A stretch of DNA of 64,000 nt from Closterium sp. NIES-65 (Eukaryota > Streptophyta > Zygnematophyceae > Desmidiales > Closteriaceae), in the NCBI GenBank assembly GCA_948144175.1, contig CANXME010002583.1:62001-126000 (forward strand). The letters run 5' to 3'. Positions within the stretch are counted from its first letter, which is position 1. Every line of letters starts with the position of its first letter. Below, one piece after another: positions 55,991 to 64,000 of this stretch. The notes below the pieces were generated by a model, which had not been told where the DNA came from, searched no databases, and worked only from the letters and a program-made list of their open reading frames with translations. Position numbers and translations under genes: made by a program.

Positions 55991-58074
55991 GCTCGTCCCA
56001 GCGGAGCAGCTCTGGGGGTGGTCAGCGCCAGCAGCAGCAGCAGCAGCAGCAGCCGCAGCAGCAGCCACAGCAGCAGCAGCGCTCTCGCACCGTCCCCGCC
56101 CCTCAGCAGCTCCGTGAGTGGTACTTGCAGCGTCAGCGTGGTGGTGCGCTTGGTCCCTGCCCCTACGTTCTTCGCACCGGTGACCGTGCGGGGGAGAGGT
56201 GTGGAGGCGCCCACACAGCCCGTCGCTGCTTTGGCCGCCTGACCGACGCCTGGCGTCAGCAGTTTCCGGAGGCCGCTGAGATCCCCCGCTGGGGAGAGCT
56301 GTCTAGGGCTGGAGTAGCTATTTATGATCTTGACTTTGATGCTATTCTCTCTGCTATGTATGCTGTGACTGGTAGTGATGAGGATGACTATTACCGGTGT
56401 TTCCCGCCCGACCCGGGCATTGGTACTGCCGCGTCAGGTACTAGTGAGGCTGCTGCTCTAGGTGCCAGTGCGTCTGTGCTCTCAGGTGCTGGTGAGTCTG
56501 CCCTCTCAGGTACTGTGTCGGCTTCGGCCTCTCACACCTTCACCCTTGATTCTGGAGCGTCTCGCTCCTTCTTTAGGGACCGCACCACTCTCACGCCGCT
56601 GAGTCGGCCGGTTGCGGTGTCCCTGGCTGACCCCTCTGGGGGGCCTGTCCTGTCCCGCTTCTCCACTGTCCTCCCGTGTCCGGCGGCCCCCTCTGGCACC
56701 CTGACTGGTCTCTACCTCCCCTCGTTCTCGACGAACTTGGTGAGTGGTGCTGACCTCCAGGATGCGGGTGTCCACCAGTTCACCCCTGCTCGTCAGCGGG
56801 TGACTCACTGCACGGAGGCGGATACAGGTCGCCACCTGGCTACGTTTACACGTCGGCCAGGGTCGAGCCTGTACACACTGACCACTGCTTCTCCTCCAGG
56901 TGCTGAGTCTGGTAGGGTCCCTTCGTCTGGTCAGGTGTTTGCTGCAGCGTCCAGGTCTGGTCCTGAGTCTGCCCCCTGCTCGTGTCGTCGTCTGTCTCAC
57001 GAGACCCTCCTCTGGCACCACCGCCTTGGCCACCCCTCTCTGCTTCGGCTCAGAGGCATGGCCTCGCGAGTCCTTGTGTCTGGTCTTCCCCGGTCTCTCC
57101 CTCCCCTTCCTCCGGGCCCTGGCCCTACCTGTGTCCCCTGTGTCGAGGTGCGCCAGCGTGCTGCCCCTCACTCCTCCCAGTTTCCTCCGACAGAGGCCCC
57201 GTTGCAGACGCTTCACATGGACGTGTGGGGCCCAGCCCGCGTCCGTGGACAGGGTCAGGAGCGCTACTTCCTGCTGGTGGTTGACGACTACTCGCGTTAC
57301 ACCACAGTCTTCCCCTTGCGCAGCAAGGGTGAGGTCACTGAGGTGTTGATCGACTGGATCCGCGCAGCTCGTCTCCAGCTTCGGAGGAGCTTTGGCTCTG
57401 ACTTCCCTGTTTTGCGTCTGCACTCGGACAGAGGCGGAGAGTTCTCCTCTGGCCTCCTGAGTGCCTACTGTCGTGCGCGAGGCATCCGTCAGACCTTCAC
57501 GCTTCCGGACTCACCACAGCAGAATGGCATTGCTGAGCGCCGCATTGGCATGGTCATGGACGTCCCTCGTACGTCCATGATGCATGCGGCTGCTCCCCAT
57601 TTTCTGTGGCCGTTTGCGGTCAGGTACGCTGCGCACCAGATCAACCTCCACCCCAGGGTCTCTCGACCGTAGACCTCCCCAGCCCTGCTGTGGACGGGGA
57701 AGGTTGGCGATGCGTCGGCGTTCCGGGTCTGGGGATCTCGGGCGTTTGTTCGCGACCTGTCTGCGGACAAGCTGTCCCCTCGTGCTTCTCCCTGCGTCTT
57801 CCTGGGGTTCCCCCCCGACGCCCCTGGGTGGCAGTTTTACCACCCCACCTCTCGACGTGTTCTGTCCTCCCAGGACGTCACGTTCGACGAGTCGGTACCC
57901 TACTACCGCCTCTTCCCCTACCGCACTCCGTCCCTCCCCCCACCCCCGCTCTTCTTGGTACCAGGTCCCCCCCCGGTAGTCCCCCTCCCCCCTCAGGGTC
58001 CTGCCCCTTCAGGTGTGTCCCAGGTAGACGCGGTCGAGCCTGTCGAGGTCACTGGTGACTCTGGTGCTGCTGCG

Positions 58075-58350
58075 GGAGCTGAGCCTGGGGGTGCGGAGTC
58101 TGGGGGTGCTGAGCCTGGGGGTGCTGTGCCTGGGGGTGCTGAGCCTGGAGGTGCCGAGCCTGGGGGTGCTGTGCCTGGGGGTGCGGAGTCTGGGGGTGCT
58201 GAGCCTGGGGGTACTGTGCCTGGGGGTGCTGAGCGTGGAGGTGCCGAGCCTGGGGGTGCTGTGCCTGGGGGTGCCGAGCCTGGGGGTGCTGTGCCTAGGG
58301 GTGCTGAGCCTGAGGGTGCTGAGCCTGGGGGTGCTGTGCCTGGGGGTGCT
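58075..58350 (+). repeat. 15-bp coding repeat in copia-4 pol linker
   Basis: About 18 units of GAGCCTGGGGGTGCT or close variants, encoding GAEPG/GAVPG between integrase and RT; copia-2 has a shorter version (about 16120-16280). Confidence 0.9.
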
Positions 58351-60927
58351 TCGTCTCGCCGGGAGCCACTCTCCCCACAGGAGCTGCGTGAGTGGTTTGC
58401 CAGGCGCTGGAGGCGTGCTGCTGGTTCTGGTGGTTCTTCGGCTGCAGAGGGTACTGCTGCCGCGCGTCCCGCCGGTGCTCGTACTGTGGGTGCTGGAGCT
58501 GCTGGGTCTGAGAGTTCTCCTGGAGCTGGTACTGCTGAGGGTGTTGGCGCTGAGCCTGCCGTTGGCGGTCCGACTGACAGTGCTCCTGGTGCAGCTGCTG
58601 GAGGTGCTGCTGGAGTGGGTGCTCCTGCCGGGGCTGCTGGTGCTGTTCCTGCTGTTTCTAGCGTCGCCGCGCGGCCCCGACCGTACTTCGTTCCGCTCCT
58701 GCAGCAGGTTCTTGGTCTTATACCTCCTCCTCCTCCCTTCGAGGGTCCGCAGCCTGTCCGGTCACAGCCATAGCTACAGCCTGCCTCCCCTTTGCCTGCT
58801 CCTTCTCCCTACGCTGGTCCGACTGGAGGTCTTACTGAGCGTCGTGAGCCTGCGTCTCGTCCCGTGTCGCCTGTTCGTACTGAGCGCACTAGTGGTTGCG
58901 GGTCGCGTCAGCGTCCTCCTCCTGTCCCTGGCACGCACCGGATGTCACTGCGTCCGTCCACTGCTCCTCTGCGTGCCCCTTTGCCTTCTCCTCCTGCTTC
59001 CTCTCTTCCTGCTCTTGCCGACCCGGAGTCGGACTCTCTTCGTGCTGCCAGTCCTACTGTCACGCGTCTCCTTGCTACTGCTGTCACTGACCCTTCCTTC
59101 GAGTCGTCTGCTGCGTCTGCCCTTGTCACTGAGCTTGTCGACTTTGCTGCGCGCTGTCGTCTAGACTACGCTGCTCGTCTTGTCACTGAGTCTGAGTCCG
59201 CCTGTCCTCCGTCCGTCGGGGGTGAGTGTGCCCTTGGCACGGACGTCCTTGAGGACAGGCAGGAGGAGTTCCAGTGTCTGGCCGCCGCTTCACCTCGTCT
59301 CGCGTCTGTACTGCTAGCCCCTGAGGGAGACCCGAATGCACCAGACATCCCGACTCCGCGCTCTTACGCGGAGGCGATAGAGGGTCCCTACTCCTCTCAG
59401 TGGCAGGCAGCTATGGATGCAGAGATGGCTTCCTGGAAGTCCACAGGCACCTACGTTGACGCTGTTCCCCCTCCAGGGGCGAACATCGTCAGTGGCATGT
59501 GGATTTTCAGGGTGAAGCGGCCGCCGGGCTCTCCGCCTGTCTTCAAGGCGCGTTACGTGGCTCGTGGCTTCAGTCAGCGGCAGGGGGTTGACTACTTTCA
59601 GACCTTCTCCCCCACCCCAAAGATGACCACTCTTCGGGTTCTGCTGCACGTTGCTGCTCACCGTGACTACGAGCTGCACTCTCTCGACTTCAGCACAGCT
59701 TTCTTGCAGGGCAGCCTGCACGAGGAGATCTGGTTGCGTCGCCCACCTGGCTTCACTGGGTCTTTCCCTCCTGGTACCCAGTGGAGTCTCCGGCGTCCAG
59801 TCTACGGTCTCCGCCAGGCGCCACGTGAGCGGCACGACACACTGAGGACTACGCTCGCGGCACTTGGGTTTGCTCCTTCTACTGCCGACCCGTCGCTGTT
59901 TCTGCGCACCGACACCTCTCTGCCGCCGTTCTACATCCTCGTGTACGTCGACGACTTGGTCTTTGCCACAGCTGACACTGCTGGACTCGCCTACGTGAAG
60001 TCTGAGCTGCAGAACAGACACACGTGCACTGACCTGGGTGAACTGCGCAGCTACCTTGGCTTGCAGATCACCCGGGACAGAGCACGCCGCACCATTACCC
60101 TGACTCAGTCACACATGGTGCAGCAGGTCCTTCAGCGCTTCGGCTTCACGTACTCCTCGCCTCAGGCCACTCCTCTGCCTACTCGCCACTCGCTCTCAGC
60201 TCTGCCTTCGGATGAGTCCGTAGAGTCGAGTGGCCCGTTTGCAGAGCTTGTTGGCTGCCTCATGTACCTGATGACCTGCACACGACCTGACCTCGCATAC
60301 CCTCTTAGCATTCTCGCACGCTTTGTTGCTCCTGGGAGACACCGACCAGAGCACATGGCTGCAGCGAAGAGGGTGTTGCGCTACTTGTGCAGTACGTCGG
60401 GCATGGGGCTAGTGCTTGGAGGGCGCAGTCCAGTGGTCCTCACTGGGCACGCAGACGCTTCTTGGGCTGACGACCAGGCTACGCAGCGGTCGTCACAGGG
60501 TTACACCTTCAGCCTTGGTTCCGGCTCTGTCTCGTGGCGGGCTACCCGCTCGTCTTCTGTTCTCGGCTCCAGTTGTGAGGCTGAGATCTACGCTGGGGCT
60601 ATGGCTGCACAGGAGTTACGCTGGCTCACCTACCTGCTGACCGACCTTGGAGAGCAGCCTCGTTCTCCTCCAGTCCTGTACGTAGACAACAAGGCCATGC
60701 TGGCCTTGTGTCGAGAGCAGCGACTGGAGCACAGAACAAAGCACATTGCTCTCCGCTACTTTCTTGCTCGTGAGCTACAGCAGCGTGGACAGTTGCGACT
60801 TGCGTACGTGGCCTCTGAGGCCAACACTGCTGATGTCTTCACCAAGGCACTTGCGCCTTGTGATCATCAGCGTTGCTGCACGCAGTTGGGTCTTGTGCCT
60901 GTCTTGCCTCACTTGCTCTCCTCTTGA

Positions 60928-61138
60928 CCTTGCTTGTACCTTCGCATATATATACCCTTGCTCTTGCTTACTTGACTCTTGTATACCTCTATATATGATC
61001 TTGCATGTGAACTGGCCTTCTGGCCTTTGAACTTGTGCTCGGAATGCGTGGTGACTTTGTGATCCACCCTGAGCTTTGCTTTGCTTTGCTTGACTGGTCT
61101 TGTGACCCCTTGTTCTCCCCACTTTGCCTATGGGGGTG
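60928..61138 (+). other. Conserved non-coding 3' tail and polypurine tract of copia-4
   Basis: The stretch AACTTGTGCTC-GAATG-GTGGTGAC then GTGATCCACCCTGAGCTT, followed after 40-50 bases by CTATGGGGGTG, recurs in copia-1 (about 1125-1185), the chimeric element (5620-5680) and copia-2 (about 13285-13345), although their LTRs differ. Confidence 0.75.
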
Positions 61139-61269
61139 TGTCAGAACATATAGCTTGCTTATTTGTGTAGGCTATAGTGGGGTATCCCATAGGGGGTACA
61201 ACCCAATTAGGGTTTCCTATTTGTACTCACTTCGTTCATACTCATTTCATTCTCGTTCAATTCTTCTCA
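61139..61269 (+). repeat. copia-4 3' LTR
   Basis: Identical by eye to 53778-53908. Confidence 0.95.
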
Positions 61270-61274
61270 GATTA

Positions 61275-61632
61275 GCCCTAAGCGGAATGTACCCCCTCAG
61301 AGTACATGGCTAGCTAGTGATAAGAAACGAGGAATGAATGAACTAGCACAAGGTTGGGTACAAGTACTAAACCCTAGGAAACTGTACCCCATAGTGTCTA
61401 CCCCACTATAGCCTAGACAAGCTATATGATATGAGTTTGACAGCTAGGACCTTTCCTATTCCACTGTATTCCTAGATAAACCCTTGTACCGCATTGTAAT
61501 AGTTACTTCTGTCGAGATTCAAATCTCCTTCTACTTATAGAGTCCGTACCCGACATTACCTAGCAATCTTCCGCTGCTACACTTCGTGCGATCAACCTGA
61601 GATGATCCAATAAGACGGTTCAGATTGTATCA
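61275..61632 (+). repeat. copia-3 3' LTR, part 2 (contains solo LTR)
   Basis: Carries the hAT empty site (CCCTCAGAGTACATGG) and ends at ATCA 61629-61632, matching the end of the 5' LTR at 47420. Confidence 0.88.
61318..61442 (-). repeat. Solo LTR of the copia-2 family
   Basis: 125 bp, TGTCAAACTC to TTCTTATCA on the minus strand, with 5-bp duplication GCTAG at 61313-61317 and 61443-61447. The empty site is at 47231-47235. LTR-LTR recombination removed the interior. Confidence 0.92.
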
Positions 61633-61639
61633 TATAGCA

Positions 61640-62230
61640 CCTCTCGCGCTCGTCTCTCACGTGCCCTAGTGCCTGCTGCGCCGCCCGTACCGTCCCGTAG
61701 TAGCTCTCGGGCTCATCTCTCACGTGCCCTAGCGCCTGCTGCGCCGCCCGTCCCGTCCCGCTCCTTCTGTCCCTCGTGTCCCGCGCGTCCCGTCCCCCCC
61801 GTCCCGCACGTCCCGTTCCCCTCGTCCCGCTCGTCTCGTCCCCCCCCCGTCCCGCGCGTCCCTTCCCCCCCCGTCCCGCGCGCCCCGTGCGTCCCGTCCC
61901 ACGTGTCCCGCGTGTCCCATCGCCCGCGTCCCGTGCGTCCCGTCCCCCGCGTCCCGCGCGTCCCGTTCCGCGCGTCCCGTCGCACGCGTCCCGTGCGTCC
62001 CGTCCCGTGCGTCCCGCGCGCCCCGTCGCACGCGCCCTATGCGTCTCGTCCCGCGCGTCCCGGCCGTCGCGCCCCCGCTGCGCCCTGCCCGTCTGTCGCG
62101 CCCCCGCTGCGCCCTGCCCGTCCGTCGCGTCCCCCCTGCGCCCTGCCCGTCCGTCGCGCTCCGTGCGCCTTGCCCGTCCGTCGTGCCCTCGTTCCGCCCT
62201 GCCCGTCCGTCGTGCCTCGTGCGCCCTGTC
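61640..62230 (+). repeat. Minisatellite leader of gag-only element
   Basis: Degenerate GTCCCGCGC/GTCCCGTCC words, then four copies of a unit with CGCCCTGCCCGTC near 62085-62200. Same place as the leaders of copia-2 and copia-4. Confidence 0.8.
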
Positions 62231-62340
62231 CGTCCGCACCTATCCATCTGTCCCTGCCAGTCGTGTCTTGTACCGGCGCGTCGCACTGCCTGTCGCGTTT
62301 AGGGTTTCGGCTATATCGTTCCCATCTCTTTGCTTCCTCT

Positions 62341-63640
62341 ATGGCGACCCCCAGGGTCTTGCGCTTTGACGCTGAGGGTAGGCCGCTTGAGTTGCCCGTC
62401 TGGCTCCAACGTGCGCGCCGCCTTTTAGAGAGTCAAGTTCAGGCGGATGTGTCTCTGTGATCGCACGCTTCCGGCGACATTCCTCAGCCCGTCGATCCTG
62501 CACCTTTAGGCGTAGACCCTAGCTCTACAGACAGGGACCGTCACGCTCGCCAGCGTGCTGACCTCATAGCATGGACGTCGCGTGAAGCAGCGGCCTGCGT
62601 CGCCCTTAGCAGCCTCCTCCCTGAGTCTGAGGAGACTCACTTCACTCAGGTTCGCACGGCTAGTGAGTTCCTGACTGCGATCAAGGCCCGGTACGCCACT
62701 CCCACCACTGTCTCTCTAGGTCGCCTGTTCCTCCCGTTCTTGTTTCCTGACCTCGCCTCGTTTGAGCGCTCTGCTGACTTGATCGCTCACCTGCATTCAC
62801 TAGATTCTAGCTACCGCGCTGCTTGCACTGCTCCCTCCACCCATGGCGATTACTATCTATTTCATTGCCACTAGCCTCCCTGACCGCCTTGCCTCGGTTC
62901 GTGACGCGCTTCTTCTGAAGCACCCTAGCGAGCTCACTATCGAGGTCCTTGAGTCGGTCTCCAAGGACGTCAAGAGCAACCTCCACTCGGTAGCCTCTGC
63001 CTCTGGTGTTGTGCCCCCTCCACTATTTCACGGGTGCACTGTCCCTCAGCTGCCCACCTTTACTACCTCCCTCGCCACTGCCGCTACTGATGTGACCGCA
63101 GCTGCTGTTACGACTTCCTCGCAGTATCTGGGTAGGAGTGGTAGGAGGGGCGATCAGGGTGCGGGCGGAGGCGGCGGAGGCGGTGGGGGTGACGTGGCGA
63201 GCAGCGGCGGCGGGAGTGCAGGGGCTGGAGGAGCGCCTCATGCAACGGCCGGTGACTCCCCTGCTGCAGCTGGTGGATGTGACAACCAGGTTCGTCAGCC
63301 ACCTACGGGTTTGCCAGCCGCAGGGGGGCATCTGCTGCTGCCGCCCGTTGCTACCATGGCACCTCCAGCTGCCGCCCCTGCCGCCACCTGCCCTTGCTTC
63401 TACTCCTTACTGCTGGCGCCTGCAGGTGCTGCCGTTGAGCCGCTGCTGTCCTGCTGCACGTTGCAGCCACAGAGCCTACTACTCAGGCGACCTGCCGCCC
63501 CTACACCTGCTACTGATTTTGCCTTGGCCGAGGGGTTTGGTACAATTGGATCTGCCACCACTGCCGTGGTTGCCACTGCACTTGCTTATTGCTACAATTT
63601 CCGCTGCGCAATCGCGCTGTACCCCTTCAGGGGGCGCTAA
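62341..63640 (+). pseudogene. Gag of gag-only element
   Basis: ATG 62341 (MATPRVLRFDAEGRP) parallels copia-4 Gag. TGA at 62458 and a frame change near 62840 break it. The second part (ITIYFIATSLPDRL, SNLHSVASASG, a short Gly tract) ends at TAA 63638-63640. Only 36 bases separate the stop from the LTR. Would package element RNA if intact; the pol functions must come from elsewhere. Confidence 0.78.
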
Positions 63641-63676
63641 CTGCATACTCCTCTCCTACAGCCAGTTATGGGGGCG

Positions 63677-63890
63677 TGTCAGAAAATATAAGTTCATATT
63701 TTCTATATGTAACAGCCTGTAGGATTGGTTACTGTAGTTATAGCGTTTCCTACTTGGTGGTGCACCTTTCTTGTTTCTTCTTGCCTATTTGTACTGCTTG
63801 CTCTATAATGAACATCCTCTTTTGGCCTTCTCTCTCGACTCTCGTTCCTAACTCTCGCCATACCTAGGGTTCCTACTATCTTGCCTAAGA
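63677..63890 (+). repeat. 3' LTR of gag-only element (right limit approximate)
   Basis: Starts TGTCAGAAAATATAAG and shares GGTGGTGCACCTT and CTCGACTCTC with 764-1009; the end is not defined because there is no second copy. Confidence 0.65.
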
Positions 63891-63904
63891 TGCTCTTTTA
63901 AAAA

Positions 63905-64000
63905 TAAGCGCACGCTCTTATAATAATGACTCAATTAGAAGCGCATCCCCCTAAAAAACTCTGTTATATTATAAGCGCAGGTGCGCTTCTATCCGGGGTA
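63905..64000. other. Palindrome-rich AT segment at right edge
   Basis: AAGCGCA occurs four times in both orientations, including the hairpin AAGCGCA-GG-TGCGCTT (63974-63989) and an inverted pair TAGAAGCGCA/TGCGCTTCTA. Possibly the edge of another element. Confidence 0.4.

Larger units (their letters stand above)
54952..60927 (+). pseudogene. copia-4 gag-pol (one frame, two TAG stops)
   Basis: ATG 54952 (MATPNVLTF) to TGA 60925-60927, one frame of 1,991 codons with TAG at 57670-57672 and 58771-58773. Order: Gag (1-230), nearly pure Gly tract (about 270-350), Gln tract (about 360-376), a Cys/His motif CX13CX3HX4C (about 403-426) in place of a standard knuckle, protease DSGAS (about 532), GAG-pre-integrase HHRLGH (about 690), integrase DVWGP/HSDRGGEF/NGIAERR (about 755-860), a GAEPG pentapeptide repeat linker (58075-58350), RT with YVDD (about 1665), and RNase H (HADASWADD, YVDNKAML). 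Copia-2 has Glu at the first TAG position and lacks the codons that hold the second, so both are mutations of this copy. Confidence 0.93.
53778..61269 (+). mobile_element. copia-4: full-length, very young Ty1/copia element
   Basis: The 131-bp LTRs 53778-53908 and 61139-61269 appear identical. The 5-bp duplication GATTA is at 53773-53777 and 61270-61274, and the unoccupied site is in the 5' LTR of copia-3 (43217-43221). Primer site, repetitive leader, gag-pol, 3' tail and purine tract (TATGGGGGTG, 61129-61138) are all present. Only two TAG codons break the polyprotein frame. Confidence 0.95.
43022..61632 (+). mobile_element. copia-3: Ty1/copia element with three nested insertions
   Basis: The 5' LTR (43022-43249 plus 47221-47420) and 3' LTR (53563-53777, 61275-61317 and 61448-61632) each reconstruct to about 430-440 bp, start TGTTACGATATGG and end ATCA. 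The 5' copy is split by a hAT, the 3' copy by copia-4 and a solo LTR. The LTRs differ at many sites, so this is older than its guests. The internal region 47421-53562 is a broken gag-pol. Confidence 0.9.
61633..63676 (+). mobile_element. Gag-only (TR-GAG-like) non-autonomous LTR element, 5' LTR missing
   Basis: Repetitive leader, one degenerate gag, then almost at once a purine end (GTTATGGGGGCG) and an LTR start TGTCAG. There is no protease, integrase or RT. The purine end and LTR match the TRIM element at the left edge. The left boundary coincides with the copia-3 LTR end and no 5' LTR is visible. Confidence 0.75.

Noticed and set aside
57670..58773. Reassigned or readthrough TAG codons in copia-4
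   Set aside because: The host genes use TAG as a stop (RPAIN-like gene and hAT transposase). Copia-2 has a Glu codon at the first site and lacks the codons that hold the second. Ordinary mutation is simpler.
58055..59164. Leu-rich open frame overlapping copia-4 pol
   Set aside because: It is the +1 shadow of the GAEPG repeat and downstream pol; no conserved domain.

Overview
The window looks like nuclear DNA of a green-lineage eukaryote. Two multi-exon host genes (a VPS15/PIK3R4-type kinase and an RPA-interacting protein) sit in a sea of nested transposable elements. GT-AG introns, plant-like VPS15 motifs, Ty1/copia elements with a very Gly-rich Gag, a chromodomain Ty3/gypsy element, a tyrosine-recombinase retrotransposon and a hAT transposon together suggest a streptophyte. 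The copia Gag style reminds me of zygnematophyte algae such as Closterium. That last step is from memory, not from a search.

Layout. 1-1009: a small non-autonomous LTR element (TRIM type). 1010-13.03 kb: a decayed copia element on the minus strand (copia-1), split by a gypsy chromovirus (4905-12221), which itself carries a small LTR element (5439-6578). 13.03-20.41 kb: an old LTR split by a full-length minus-strand copia (copia-2, 13100-20341, TSD TGGGT). 20.56-26.66 kb: a MITE-like pair of 48-bp inverted repeats (TSD TGA) enclosing a tyrosine-recombinase retrotransposon with split direct repeats A1-ORFs-B1A2-B2 (20647-26559). 27.39-38.44 kb: the VPS15 gene. 39.60-42.55 kb: the RPA-interacting protein gene. 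42.85-61.63 kb: a copia element (copia-3) whose 5' LTR is split by an intact-looking hAT transposon (43250-47212, 8-bp TSD, 11-bp TIRs, five-exon transposase). Its 3' LTR is split by a young full-length copia (copia-4, 53778-61269, identical LTRs, TSD GATTA) and by a solo LTR (61318-61442, TSD GCTAG). 61.63-64.0 kb: a gag-only LTR element (TR-GAG type) of the same LTR family as the element at 1-1009.

The two copia-3 LTRs act as each other's empty sites, so the hAT, copia-4 and solo-LTR insertions are proven to the base inside the window. Most retroelement reading frames are broken by stops, frameshifts or deletions of the catalytic cores. The hAT transposase, the RT/RNase H and the recombinase frames are open.

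The host genes have their own oddity: short tandem repeats lie directly on exon-intron junctions, several of them copying the 5' splice site. VPS15 intron 8 also holds an uninterrupted (CTG)43 tract. All coordinates and exon phases were worked out by eye from the sequence. Statements on family membership rest on recognised motifs, not on database searches.
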